From an uncultured Bacteroidales bacterium (GTDB taxonomy: Bacteria > Bacteroidota > Bacteroidia > Bacteroidales > F082): a DNA stretch of 64,000 nt. Positions 42,181 through 51,165 of the stretch are shown here, piece after piece. A model generated the notes under the pieces. That model did not search any database. It worked only from the letters and a program-made list of their open reading frames with translations, and was not told the origin of the DNA. Both the position numbers and the translations under genes were made by a program. The DNA lies in assembly GCA_905233685.1 (NCBI GenBank), contig CAJOEZ010000008.1:53892-117891 (forward strand), given 5' to 3'. The stretch's first letter is position 1. Each line of letters begins with the position of its first letter.

Positions 42181-42566
42181 TTCTTTTTCAGTTTGACGTC
42201 GAGGCAGCGCGTAGTGATAGGCACGCAGCGCAAACGCTCCTTGGGGATGAGTCTGCCAGTCTCGCAGCAGATGCCGTAAGTCTTGTTCTCGATGCGCATG
42301 AGCGCAAGTTCAAGGTTGTGAATGTACTTCTCCTGACGGGCTACGAGACGGGCGTTTTCTTCCTTCTCGGCCACGGCATAGCCTTCCTCCAGAATCTTGA
42401 AGGTGGGCGCCGTGTCGTCGGTGCTGTGTTCGCCGCCAGAGAGATTGGCCTGCAGGGTTTCCAAACTATTGCGCGCTTGGTCTAACTTTTCAAGAATCAA
42501 GGCCTTGAACTCTTCGAGGTCTTCGTCTGAATAGCGCACTTGGGGTGTTCTTTTGTTTTCGTCCAT
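42177..42566 (-). CDS. TraR/DksA-type zinc-finger protein
   Basis: 129 residues: an N-terminal coiled coil (DLEEFKALILEKLDQARNSL) and a C-terminal zinc-finger-like part YGICCETGRLIPKERLRCVP followed by ITTRC, resembling DksA (YG.C..TG..I...RL...P). Cys spacing is unusual (CC then C and C), so metal binding is likely but not standard. Possibly acts on RNA polymerase with ppGpp as DksA does. It is between ileS and lspA on the same strand, the usual ileS-dksA-lspA order of Bacteroidota. Confidence 0.88.
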   Translation of the reverse strand: MDENKRTPQVRYSDEDLEEFKALILEKLDQARNSLETLQANLSGGEHSTDDTAPTFKILEEGYAVAEKEENARLVARQEKYIHNLELALMRIENKTYGICCETGRLIPKERLRCVPITTRCLDVKLKKK

Positions 42567-42583
42567 GATTATATGGTTTTAAT

Positions 42584-42665
42584 GCTTTTGGCTTCTGGCA
42601 GCTTTCATCCACATTGTCACTGCGGGCTTGCCCTGTAATCTCCTAATTGTGGGTTATTGCTGCCA
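42584..42665. repeat. Interspersed hairpin repeat, second copy
   Basis: GCTTTTGGCTTCTGGCAGCT at 42584-42603 matches the hairpin family at 21317-21424, and TGGCAGC pairs with GCTGCCA at 42659-42665. It lies between ileS and the zinc-finger gene. Confidence 0.65.
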
Positions 42666-42678
42666 ACGGCCATCGGCC

Positions 42679-45600
42679 TTATTTCTTTTGTATCTTCAGT
42701 TTAACATTAATGCCATCCACAAGTTCTTCGGCCTCAACGCCTTCCAAAGTGTCAACCTTCGTGATGGTGGCCAAGGTCTCGTTGCAGATGTAATCTTTGT
42801 ATTTCTCGACGGCTACATCGATCTTGTCGTTCTTCTCGATGAGCAGCTCGATGCGGTCGGTGACCTCGAAGCCGCCAGTCTTGCGGAGGTTCTGCACACG
42901 GTTCACGATTTCGCGGGCGAGGCCTTCCTGCATCAGCTCGTCGGTGATGGTCATGTCAAGGGCCACGGTGATGTCGTCCTGTGAAGTGACGGCCCAGCCC
43001 GGGATGTCCTGCGTTGAAATGAGGGCGTCTTCGAGGGTCAGCTCAACATCAACGCCGTCAATGTTCAGGTGGGTGCCGTTGTTCTTCTCGAACTGATGGA
43101 TTTCCTCTTGGCTCATGTTGGTAAAGTAAGCCTGAATCTGCTTCATCTGCTTGCCATACTTCTTGCCCAAGGTCTTGAAATTGGGCTTCACGTTCTTCAC
43201 GAGGATGTTGTTGTCCGCCGAAAGGAATTCTATCTCCTTGATATTCACCTCGCTCATAATGAGGTGCGACACCTTTTCCAATTGCGTCTTCATGTTCTCG
43301 TCCTTGACGGGAATCATGATCTTCGACAGGGGCTGACGCACGCGGATGTTAGCCTTCTTGCGCAGCGAAAGCACCAACGAAGAAACCAATTGTGCCATCT
43401 CCATTCTTTCTTCCAAAGCCTTGTCGATGAACGACTTGTTGGCCTCAGGGAAGTCGGTCAGGTGGACGGATTCGGCTTTGTTGCGTTCGGTCACGTTGTT
43501 CAGGTCGCGGTAGAGCTGTTCGCTGAAGAACGGCGCGATGGGCGACATGAGGCGGGCCACGGTCTCAAGGCAGGTGTAAAGCGTCTGATAGGCCGACAGC
43601 TTGTCCAGGTTGTCCTCGCTCTTCCAGAAACGGCGGCGCGAGAGGCGCACATACCAGTTGCTCAAATGCGCGTCCACAAACTCGGCGATGGCGCGACCGG
43701 CACGGGTAGGCTCATAACTGTTGTAGGCCTCATCCACAGTGAGAATCAGCGAGTTGAGTTCCGAAAGAATCCAACGGTCGATTTCGGGGCACTCGTTGAT
43801 GGCGAGGTCTTTCCCCTTGTAGTCGAACCTGTCGATGTTGGCATACAAAGCGAAGAAAGCGTAGGTGTTGTAAAGCGTGCCGAAGAACTTGCGGCGCACC
43901 TCGTCCACACCAGCCTCGTCAAACTTCAGGTTGTCCCAAGGCTGCGAGTTGGTGAGCATGTACCAACGCACGGCATCGGCGCCGTATTTCTCGATGGCGC
44001 CAAACGGGTCAACGGCATTGCCCAAGCGTTTCGACATTTTGTTACCATTCTTGTCGAGTACCAAACCGTTGGAAATCACGTTCTTGTAGGCTACGCTGTC
44101 GAAGCACATCGTGGCGATGGCGTGAAGCGTGAAGAACCAGCCACGGGTTTGGTCGACGCCCTCAGCGATGAAATCTGCCGGAAACACGTCCTTACCCAAC
44201 TGGCCTTTCTTGCCCATGTAGTGGTATTGGGCGTAAGGCATGGCACCACTGTCGAACCAAACATCAATCAAATCAGGCTCGCGGAACATCTTCTTGCCGC
44301 TTGCGGAGCAAAGAACCACGCCATCGATATAAGGTCTGTGCAAGTCAAACTTGGTGTAATCATCTGAAGCGTAAGGATTTTCAGTCATAAATCCCGCCTT
44401 GATGGACTTCTCGATTTCGTTGCGAAGTTCCTCGACGCTGCCAATGCAGATTTCCTCTTTGCCGTCTTCGGTGCGCCAAATCGGGAGCGGTGTGCCCCAA
44501 TAGCGCGAGCGCGAAAGGTTCCAATCGACGAGGTTTTCCAACCAGTTGCCGAAACGACCGCTACCAGTGGCTTCAGGCTTCCAGTTGATGGTCTTGTTGA
44601 GTTCTATCATCCTGTCTTTCAAGGCTGTGGTCTTAATGAACCAACTATCCAAAGGATAATACAACACGGGTTTGTCGGTGCGCCAGCAGTGCGGGTAGTT
44701 GTGGGTGTGCTTTTCGCTCTTGAAAAGTTTGCCTTCTTCCTTCAGCATGACCACGATGTCCACGTCCAAACTCTTGTCCTTTTCAGTCTTGGTGGGGTCG
44801 TAGGCGTTCTTCACGAACTGTCCCGCGTAGGGACGATAAGCCTCAACATCCATGCAGTTCTTGACAAATTCTGAGTCGAGGTCTTCAATGCGGAAGAATT
44901 TGCCGGTGCGGTCCACCATAGGTTGCGGTTTGCCGTCCTTGTCGATCATTTGCAAGGGTGGGATGCCTGCAGCCAAAGCCACGCGCTTATCGTCGGCACC
45001 AAAGGTCGGGGCGATATGGACGATACCAGTACCATCCTCGGTGGTCACATAGTCGCCGGGGATGATGCGGAAGGCACCCTCACCCGGATTGACCCACGGG
45101 ATAAGTTGCTCATATTCAATGCCAACCAATTCGCTACCCTTAAACTCCTTGATAACTACGGGAGCCTCTTTGAACATCGTCTCCACAAGAGCTTTAGCCA
45201 TGAGAATTTGGCAGGGCTGCTCAGTGTAAGGATGCACGGTCTTCAAAAGCACATAGTCGATATTCGGGCCTACACACAATGCGGTGTTGCTCGGCAAGGT
45301 CCACGGCGTTGTCGTCCACGCGATAGCGAATGTAGAGCTGTCACACTGTGGCAGCCGAGAATTCGTTTTCAGTTTAAACAACGCCACGCAAGTCAAGTCC
45401 TTCACGTCGCGGTAGCAGCCAGGCATGTTCAATTCGTGCGAACTGAGTCCTGTGCCGGCAGCGGGCGAGTAGGGCTGGATAGTGTAGCCTTTGTAAAGCA
45501 AACCCTTGTTATACAAATCCTTAAGCAAGAACCACAAGGTCTCGATGTAGTCGTTGGTGAAGGTAATGTAAGGGTCGTCGAGGTTCACCCAGTAGCCCAT

Positions 45601-46017
45601 CTTGAGCGTGAGGTCGTCCCACATGTCCTTGTATTTCATAACTTCCTCTCGGCAGGCGCGGTTGTAGTCGTCCACCGAAATCTTCTTGCCGATGTCTTCC
45701 TTGGTGATTCCGAGTTTCTTCTCCACACCCAATTCCACGGGCAGACCGTGGGTGTCCCAACCGGCCTTGCGTACCACATGTTTGCCCTTCAAGGTCTGGT
45801 AACGGCACACCACGTCCTTAATCGAGCGGGCCATCACATGATGGATACCAGGGGTGCCGTTGGCGCTGGGCGGACCTTCATAAAACACGAAAGCGTTGTC
45901 CTTGTCGCGATTGTCCAAACTCTTTTGGAAGGTGTTGTCTTCTTCCCAAAACTTACGGATTTCGTTGGCTGTTTCAGTGAGATTCAGCTGCTTATATTCT
46001 TTGTAGTTGCTTTTCAT
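42679..46017 (-). CDS. ileS: Isoleucyl-tRNA synthetase
   Basis: Charges tRNA(Ile) with isoleucine. 1,112 residues, class I synthetase: the HIGH-type motif in GPPSANGTPGIHH (near residue 50), the editing CP1 domain with TTPWTLPSN, and KMSKR in KNGNKMSKRLGN near 665. The long eukaryote-like C-terminal domain marks the longer IleS type common in Bacteroidota (this type is often mupirocin-insensitive; family knowledge only). Own promoter; upstream of the zinc-finger and lspA genes on the same strand. Confidence 0.97.
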   Translation of the reverse strand: MKSNYKEYKQLNLTETANEIRKFWEEDNTFQKSLDNRDKDNAFVFYEGPPSANGTPGIHHVMARSIKDVVCRYQTLKGKHVVRKAGWDTHGLPVELGVEKKLGITKEDIGKKISVDDYNRACREEVMKYKDMWDDLTLKMGYWVNLDDPYITFTNDYIETLWFLLKDLYNKGLLYKGYTIQPYSPAAGTGLSSHELNMPGCYRDVKDLTCVALFKLKTNSRLPQCDSSTFAIAWTTTPWTLPSNTALCVGPNIDYVLLKTVHPYTEQPCQILMAKALVETMFKEAPVVIKEFKGSELVGIEYEQLIPWVNPGEGAFRIIPGDYVTTEDGTGIVHIAPTFGADDKRVALAAGIPPLQMIDKDGKPQPMVDRTGKFFRIEDLDSEFVKNCMDVEAYRPYAGQFVKNAYDPTKTEKDKSLDVDIVVMLKEEGKLFKSEKHTHNYPHCWRTDKPVLYYPLDSWFIKTTALKDRMIELNKTINWKPEATGSGRFGNWLENLVDWNLSRSRYWGTPLPIWRTEDGKEEICIGSVEELRNEIEKSIKAGFMTENPYASDDYTKFDLHRPYIDGVVLCSASGKKMFREPDLIDVWFDSGAMPYAQYHYMGKKGQLGKDVFPADFIAEGVDQTRGWFFTLHAIATMCFDSVAYKNVISNGLVLDKNGNKMSKRLGNAVDPFGAIEKYGADAVRWYMLTNSQPWDNLKFDEAGVDEVRRKFFGTLYNTYAFFALYANIDRFDYKGKDLAINECPEIDRWILSELNSLILTVDEAYNSYEPTRAGRAIAEFVDAHLSNWYVRLSRRRFWKSEDNLDKLSAYQTLYTCLETVARLMSPIAPFFSEQLYRDLNNVTERNKAESVHLTDFPEANKSFIDKALEERMEMAQLVSSLVLSLRKKANIRVRQPLSKIMIPVKDENMKTQLEKVSHLIMSEVNIKEIEFLSADNNILVKNVKPNFKTLGKKYGKQMKQIQAYFTNMSQEEIHQFEKNNGTHLNIDGVDVELTLEDALISTQDIPGWAVTSQDDITVALDMTITDELMQEGLAREIVNRVQNLRKTGGFEVTDRIELLIEKNDKIDVAVEKYKDYICNETLATITKVDTLEGVEAEELVDGINVKLKIQKK

Positions 46018-46043
46018 AATACTATGAATCCTAAATTAAGGCG

Positions 46044-46079
46044 CAAAAATACGGAAAAATGATGAAAGACTGATACAAA
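46044..46079 (-). promoter_or_regulatory. Promoter of ileS
   Basis: Minus strand: TTTG (46079-46076), 24 bp, TATTTTTG (46051-46044), about 20 nt before the ileS ATG. Confidence 0.5.
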
Positions 46080-46114
46080 GATTGGTTTTTCTTATTGCGT
46101 TGTGGCACAAAATG

Positions 46115-46143
46115 AGATTGCCCCGCACGAGGCAGGGCAATCT
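46115..46143 (-). terminator. Terminator after argF
   Basis: GAGATTGCCC (46115-46124) pairs perfectly with GGGCAATCTC (46134-46143); on the minus strand it is followed by ATTTTGTG. It lies 30 nt after the argF stop. Confidence 0.7.
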
Positions 46144-46172
46144 CCACAAATGCTATGAATGTAAGTTTTAAT

Positions 46173-47174
46173 TTAGTCACCCAATGTGGCCACCATGACG
46201 GCCTTGATGGTGTGCATACGGTTCTCAGCCTCATCAAAGACGATGCTGTTCGTGCTCTCGAACACGTCCTCAGTGACCTCGATGCCGTTTAAGCCGAATT
46301 GCTTGTTGACGTCGCGGCCCACTTGGGTCTCCAAGTTGTGGTAAGCGGGCAGGCAGTGCATGAACTTGCAGTTCGGATTGCCGGTCATTTCCATCATTTC
46401 CTTGTTCACCTGATAAGGCATGAGCAGGTCGATGCGCTGTTTCCAGACCTCGGCGGGTTCGCCCATGGATACCCAAACGTCGGTGTAGAGGAAGTCGCAG
46501 CCCTTGACGCCTTTCTTCACGTCGTCGGTCACGGTCACCTTGGCGCCCGTTTCCTTGGCGATCTTCTTGCAAGTGTCGATGAGTTCCTTGTTGGGTTGCA
46601 GTTCCTTAGGAGCCACGATGCGGACATCCATGCCCATCTTGGCACCGCCAACCATCAGTGAGTTACCCATGTTGAAACGGGCGTCGCCGCAGTAGGCGAA
46701 GGTCACTTGGTTGAGAGGTTTGTCGGTATGTTCCTGCATGGTGAGGAAGTCGGCGAGGATTTGGGTGGGGTGGAACTCGTTGGTCAAGCCGTTCCACACC
46801 GGCACGCCGGCGTATTTGGCCAGTTCTTCAACGATGTCTTGACCGAAGCCACGATACTCGATGCCATCGAACATGCGACCCAACACACGGGCGGTGTCAG
46901 CCATCGATTCCTTAATGCCAATCTGTGAGCCAGTGGGGCCGAGGTAGGTGACGTGAGCGCCTTGGTCCTTGGCGGCGACTTCGAAAGCGCAGCGAGTGCG
47001 GGTCGAGGTCTTTTCGAAAATCAGGGCGATGTTCTTGCCCGTCAGTTTGGGTTGTTCGGTGCCTGCATACTTGGCGGCCTTCAGGTCGGCGGCCAGCTTC
47101 AGGAAAAATCTGATTTCTTCCGGAGTGAAGTCCAACAACTTCAGGAAGTTTCTGTTTCTGAGGTTAAATGCCAT
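46173..47174 (-). CDS. argF: Ornithine carbamoyltransferase
   Basis: Makes citrulline from ornithine and carbamoyl phosphate in arginine synthesis. 333 residues with the carbamoyl-phosphate motif [12 protein letters not shown] (near 54-65), HPTQILAD, the ornithine loop VSMGEP, and the catalytic [10 protein letters not shown]. Length and motifs match the ArgF/ArcB family. No other arg genes adjoin. The leader of about 90 nt after its promoter is longer than most here. Confidence 0.95.
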   Translation of the reverse strand: MAFNLRNRNFLKLLDFTPEEIRFFLKLAADLKAAKYAGTEQPKLTGKNIALIFEKTSTRTRCAFEVAAKDQGAHVTYLGPTGSQIGIKESMADTARVLGRMFDGIEYRGFGQDIVEELAKYAGVPVWNGLTNEFHPTQILADFLTMQEHTDKPLNQVTFAYCGDARFNMGNSLMVGGAKMGMDVRIVAPKELQPNKELIDTCKKIAKETGAKVTVTDDVKKGVKGCDFLYTDVWVSMGEPAEVWKQRIDLLMPYQVNKEMMEMTGNPNCKFMHCLPAYHNLETQVGRDVNKQFGLNGIEVTEDVFESTNSIVFDEAENRMHTIKAVMVATLGD

Positions 47175-47272
47175 TACTATTTAATTTAATGATTTAAAGA
47201 TTGAAATTTCAAGATTCTTTTGTCGTTTCGCGCCATTTTGAGGTGCGAAGCAATCCAGATATAAATTCGCTG

Positions 47273-47303
47273 CAAAATTAGTCTTTTTTCTTATCTCATC
47301 CAA
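47273..47303 (-). promoter_or_regulatory. Promoter of argF
   Basis: Minus strand: TTG (47303-47301), 20 bp, TAATTTTG (47280-47273). The -33 element lies inside the 3' end of the upstream membrane-protein gene. Confidence 0.6.
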
Positions 47304-48061
47304 CCTTCAACGCGATAAATCTTTTCCAATAGTTTGGTTTCTTCTCCAGTTCTCGCATTTTTGTGCCATATTTCGATACGAGCCGCATAGTAATCTCCCC
47401 AATCTCCTTCATAAATCATAAATTTTTGTTTGTTTGCTATCGCACCAAACCCAGTATGGTTTTTCACTTCCACAGATGATGCTGCTCGTACCCGAAAGGC
47501 CGACAATTCGATGTTTTCGGTCGCCTCAAAACAGCGCAAAAACACCTTTCCATCAGGTAATGCTGGATAGTAAAAACTATAAAGATACATCCCCCCTTGA
47601 AAATCTTTCCATATTTGCAAATAACTATCTTTCGAAAGACTATCAACAATAGGCTCAACGGGTTTAAAATTATCCCAACTAAAACTCAATGTATCACCTG
47701 TATTTATATAGTTAACCCCTAATGGTTCTTCGCATTTCATATCTGCTGGAATTGGATGTTCTTTCCCAAAAAGATCTGGTTGAGAACTGGCATGGATTAA
47801 GTAAACAAAAGAAACAAATGAAAACACAACAAAACAAACCACACCACCGAATACAGAACCTACGGCTCGCCACCATTTTTTCTCACATAGGCAAAGGATT
47901 AGTATTATCCCCTGAATAACCATTAATAAGATGAAGACAATGATAAAAGAAGAAGCCAATCTCCATAAATCATAGTTCAGAGAAGGTATTATCAATAACA
48001 AACAGACTAAGTTTATGATAGGAAAAATCCACCAGTATTTTACGAAAAATCGCTTCATCAT
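47291..48061 (-). CDS. Membrane protein of unknown function
   Basis: 256 residues from ATG 48061 (MMKRFFVKYWWIFPI). Three N-terminal membrane helices (about 8-28, 33-58, 67-90) are followed by a soluble extracytoplasmic domain of about 160 residues with beta character and an Ile/Tyr-rich end (ARIEIWHKNARTGEE). Base composition is clearly more AT-rich than the neighbours argF and DUF3109, suggesting later acquisition. A longer in-frame start (48331) would run antisense through the DUF3109 gene and is rejected. Family not recognised. Confidence 0.65.
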   Translation of the reverse strand: MMKRFFVKYWWIFPIINLVCLLLIIPSLNYDLWRLASSFIIVFILLMVIQGIILILCLCEKKWWRAVGSVFGGVVCFVVFSFVSFVYLIHASSQPDLFGKEHPIPADMKCEEPLGVNYINTGDTLSFSWDNFKPVEPIVDSLSKDSYLQIWKDFQGGMYLYSFYYPALPDGKVFLRCFEATENIELSAFRVRAASSVEVKNHTGFGAIANKQKFMIYEGDWGDYYAARIEIWHKNARTGEETKLLEKIYRVEGWMR

Positions 48062-48154
48062 GCTTGTTTGTTGTTCAAAACCATAACGATAAAAAGTATT
48101 GATTATTTTACAACAATATATACCTAATTTTATCAGCCCTAAATAAAAAACTTT

Positions 48155-48162
48155 TACCTTTG
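48155..48162 (+). promoter_or_regulatory. -7 box of the DUF3109 gene
   Basis: TACCTTTG ends only 5 nt before the ATG at 48168, implying a leaderless or nearly leaderless message. Confidence 0.5.
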
Positions 48163-48167
48163 CAAGC

Positions 48168-48731
48168 ATGATAATACTTGATAATGTAGTTGTTACAAAC
48201 GAATTCCTGAACGCCCAATTCTGCTGCTGCCTGCCGCGCTGCAAAGGTTGGTGCTGTGTGGCCGGCGATGCTGGCGCACCTCTCGAAGCCTCTGAAATAG
48301 AGCAAATTGAAGACAACCTTGAAGCCATCAAACCCTATATGCGCCCTGAAGGCATCAAAGTGGTGGAAGAAAACGATGTCTATGATTACGATGAAACGGG
48401 CGAGCTCGTCACGCCCTTGGTGAACGGCGAGGAATGTGCTTTTGTCTATTTCCATGAGAACGGCACGGCCCTATGCGCCATCGAAAAGGCCTATCTCGAA
48501 GGCAAATGCGACTTCTGGAAACCAATTTCATGCCACCTCTACCCTATCCGCTTGGTGGAAAAAGGCGGCTTCACGCACATTCTCTACCACGAATGGAGCG
48601 TCTGCGTGCCCGCCAAGCGCAAGGGCGAGAAGGAAGGCATTCCGCTGTGGAAATTTCTCAAAGGCCCGATGATTCGGAAGTTTGGGGAAGATTGGTATGA
48701 GCGCTTCGCGCAGTTAGCAGTTAGCAGTTAG
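48168..48731 (+). CDS. DUF3109 family Cys-rich protein
   Basis: 187 residues of a Bacteroidota family related to the YkgJ Cys-cluster proteins. Cys groups: FCCCLPRCKGWCC near the N-terminus, EECAFV, and ALCAIEKAYLEGKCDFWKPI followed by SCHLYPIRL, suggesting bound zinc or an Fe-S cluster. The last six residues (QLAVSS) and the stop codon come from a tandem GCAGTTA repeat that begins at about 48710, so the native C-terminus has been replaced or extended. Function unknown. Confidence 0.88.
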   Translation: MIILDNVVVTNEFLNAQFCCCLPRCKGWCCVAGDAGAPLEASEIEQIEDNLEAIKPYMRPEGIKVVEENDVYDYDETGELVTPLVNGEECAFVYFHENGTALCAIEKAYLEGKCDFWKPISCHLYPIRLVEKGGFTHILYHEWSVCVPAKRKGEKEGIPLWKFLKGPMIRKFGEDWYERFAQLAVSS

Positions 48732-48783
48732 CAGTTAGGAGTTAGTAGTGTGCAGTTAGGAAACAACTGATAACTGACAACTA
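48710..48783. repeat. Tandem heptamer repeat (GCAGTTA) with inverted partner
   Basis: GCAGTTA recurs about four times in tandem (48710-48738), then in variant form, and is followed by AACTGATAACTGACAACT, its approximate reverse complement. The repeat supplies the stop codon of the DUF3109 gene. Confidence 0.85.
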
Positions 48784-50190
48784 AACAAGTCCTCGGGCGG
48801 AAAGTTTCAGCCAATTCCAAGTGAGCAGGGCAACAAAAAGCAATCCGCAATAGATATAAAAGAGTGTCAAGTCCTTACGCCGCAGGTGAGTCATAGCATA
48901 AGCAGCCATTATTATTAAAATAGGTATGGCTGGCTCGTGGTAGCGTTCCGAATTAGCCGCAAACGAAAACATAATGAGCGCAAGATACGACAACTCATAA
49001 GTGCCTATCAACGAGAAATCGCGCCATTTCCGCTGCCTAATGACGATGAGAAGGGTCAGCATAGCGAAAAAAGCAAGGAAATTCTTCACAAACATACTGC
49101 CATGGATCATCTTGTTGTGGTCTGGCGAAGGCTCCACCATCGGGGCCAACGGCAACACAAAAGCGCCCTGAGCCAGAATCCAACTATTGGCCAATTCGCT
49201 GTATTTTAGCCCATTGGCCTCGTATTTTTCCGCCTGGTAGTTCAAGTCGGTGAATTTCAGCTTGTAAATGACTTTCATCTCCCAACCGATGGGGGAAAAA
49301 AGGAAGGCGAAAAACAATACCACCGTCGCGGCAAGGGTGATGATTTTCCCTTTTCGGCCCACCAAGTCGTTGGGCGACAGGATGATGAACACCAAAAAAG
49401 CAAAAATCAGGCACATCCCGATAATGGTGCGGAACCCGAAAGTCAAGGCGGTTAAAACGATGGGACAAAGGATGTTCCAAAAGGTGTATTTCTTGCTTCG
49501 GATAAGGTAATCCATACGCTCAACAGCGAGGATGGAAAGAAAAATCATCTCCGCCTCCTTGGTGTGGAGACCGCAAATCTGAACCAAAATAGGCATGAAA
49601 ACGCACATCACAGCGGCCAAATGACCCGTTCGCTCACCAAAAGTCCGCGAGCCTAGTCGGTAAACCACGAGGCAAAGATACGCACACATTGCGGCCTTGA
49701 ACAGCCTCGGCGTCAGCAAACTGGGACCGAAAATGGTGTAAATCAAGGTCAACCAAAGCGTGTAGCCTTGGTCGGAGAAGCCCATCGTATAAGCGTTCAG
49801 GTATTGGAAAATGTACTTGATGTGACCTCCGCGCACCCAACGCGACAGATAAACCGCCGTTTTATGATAGCCCAAGCTATCGGCAGCTCCATATTCGAAA
49901 GCGATGCCCGTCTGGTAATAATAGTAATAGCATATCAAAAATGCATACAACACCCTGATTGCCAATGCAGTAAAAAACACCTTACGGCAGAAAACCTTTG
50001 GCTCGTCGGCTTTCCATCGAGGATAGAAAACCGTGGTGAGGACAAAGAAAAACAACACCTCGCCCACGCCCCAAATGACCCATTTGGCCTGCAAGGCATA
50101 CTCACGAAACGCCACGCTTATGACGACAAGCGCCAACAAATACAGGCCAAGGCCGAAAAGGGAGATATGGCGAAGGAGGTTTTTGCTCAT
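48781..50190 (-). CDS. Glycosyltransferase-like polytopic membrane protein
   Basis: 469 residues with about ten membrane helices. A large first extracytoplasmic loop containing FEYGAADSLGYHKTAVYLSR resembles the acidic-residue-containing loop of GT39/ArnT-type lipid-linked sugar transferases, and LGSRTFGERTGHLAAVMCV is typical of that superfamily. The sugar donor and acceptor cannot be inferred. Downstream of the BACON-like lipoprotein gene on the same strand, separated by a perfect hairpin. Confidence 0.65.
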   Translation of the reverse strand: MSKNLLRHISLFGLGLYLLALVVISVAFREYALQAKWVIWGVGEVLFFFVLTTVFYPRWKADEPKVFCRKVFFTALAIRVLYAFLICYYYYYQTGIAFEYGAADSLGYHKTAVYLSRWVRGGHIKYIFQYLNAYTMGFSDQGYTLWLTLIYTIFGPSLLTPRLFKAAMCAYLCLVVYRLGSRTFGERTGHLAAVMCVFMPILVQICGLHTKEAEMIFLSILAVERMDYLIRSKKYTFWNILCPIVLTALTFGFRTIIGMCLIFAFLVFIILSPNDLVGRKGKIITLAATVVLFFAFLFSPIGWEMKVIYKLKFTDLNYQAEKYEANGLKYSELANSWILAQGAFVLPLAPMVEPSPDHNKMIHGSMFVKNFLAFFAMLTLLIVIRQRKWRDFSLIGTYELSYLALIMFSFAANSERYHEPAIPILIIMAAYAMTHLRRKDLTLFYIYCGLLFVALLTWNWLKLSARGLV

Positions 50191-50199
50191 TATATAAAG

Positions 50200-50227
50200 G
50201 TAGAGACGGTGAGCACACCGTCTCTAC
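50200..50227. terminator. Perfect hairpin between BACON-like and glycosyltransferase-like genes
   Basis: GTAGAGACGGTG-AGCA-CACCGTCTCTAC: a perfect 12-bp stem with 4-nt loop, directly after the BACON-like gene stop (minus strand), followed by CTTTATAT. It can act as terminator; the GTAGAGAC ends also resemble an interspersed palindrome family of Bacteroidota. Confidence 0.65.
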
Positions 50228-50238
50228 AAAAAGGTGGT

Positions 50239-51132
50239 TCAGAATATGAAAATCGGCTCGTCGCCCTTGCGCTTCTGTGCCTTACGCTTGAGAAATTCCC
50301 TCTTCTTCGATGGTACGATTTCGCCCACTTTCTTCATGTTGGCGCGCTCCCAGAAGTTGGGCTTATATTCGTGACAAAAATGGAACAAATCTTCCTTCGC
50401 GGTAAGCACTGGGGCATCGTAAACTTCTGTTACCGTGTCAGAAACGGTTTCAAACTCGATATGCAGATTTCGTGCTACAGGATCATAATTATACGTGAAC
50501 ATGAAATAAAGGGTACTATCGTGGGTGTTGTCCTGCTGAACGCCTTGGCCTTCACCCAAGAAATACATGAAAAATCCCGTGGTGGTGTCAGTGGGATCGT
50601 ATTCAATGTAACGATAGGAGTCTTCGATGACTTCACCAAAGAAATCCACGTTCCAGTGGGCCACATTCATCACGCCGAAAACCATATTCGTAATACTCTG
50701 TAATTCAGTAGGATCAACGGTGTTTTGTGAAATTTTTACCTTTACCTGCACCTTTCCCTTGGCCGAAATGATGGTAAAAGAGGAAGTCCGCTCCTGCACG
50801 CCAGCCAACGGCTCCACTACAACAGCCAGCCTCATGTCGCCGTTTCCTCTCGTCACAACCTGAGTCGTGTCAATGTAGGAAATGGTCACATACCCGTCCT
50901 CTGTCATCACCGTCTTGTCGTAGCTTTTTCTGATGGTATACCAATCAGCGTTATCGTCGATGCTGATGGTCCAGTCGCAGTTGGCGGTGAGCTGAATCTC
51001 TTGTACACTGGCCTCATTGGGAAACCAAAGCTCATACGTCGACAAGGAGATTTTTTCTTTCTTGCAACTGACAAAACTCAGTCCAATAACAGCAAAAATC
51101 AAGACAGTCAATAGATTGTGATTCTTTTTCAT
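50239..51132 (-). CDS. Lipoprotein with BACON-like domain
   Basis: 297 residues; lipobox LSFVSC gives Cys23. After it comes a BACON-like all-beta domain (about 27-140: ISLSTYELWFPNEASVQEI, the hallmark TANCDWTISIDDNADWYTI, ending FTIISAKGKVQVKVKISQN). The C-terminal part is a beta-rich domain of unknown type, ending in a basic segment (KKREFLKRKAQKRKG). BACON domains in Bacteroidota are thought to bind carbohydrate or mucin or act as spacers; the ligand here is unknown. It sits between rnr and the glycosyltransferase-like gene. Confidence 0.78.
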   Translation of the reverse strand: MKKNHNLLTVLIFAVIGLSFVSCKKEKISLSTYELWFPNEASVQEIQLTANCDWTISIDDNADWYTIRKSYDKTVMTEDGYVTISYIDTTQVVTRGNGDMRLAVVVEPLAGVQERTSSFTIISAKGKVQVKVKISQNTVDPTELQSITNMVFGVMNVAHWNVDFFGEVIEDSYRYIEYDPTDTTTGFFMYFLGEGQGVQQDNTHDSTLYFMFTYNYDPVARNLHIEFETVSDTVTEVYDAPVLTAKEDLFHFCHEYKPNFWERANMKKVGEIVPSKKREFLKRKAQKRKGDEPIFIF

Positions 51133-51157
51133 GTTGATAAGATTTTGATTTGAGATG

Positions 51158-51165
51158 CAAAATTA
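51158..51165 (-). promoter_or_regulatory. -7 box of the BACON-like lipoprotein gene
   Basis: TAATTTTG on the minus strand, overlapping the rnr stop codon, 25 nt before ATG 51132. Confidence 0.4.

Noticed and set aside
43069..46062. Plus-strand frames 43069-44367 and 44923-46062
   Set aside because: Antisense to ileS, with no start signals or domain features.
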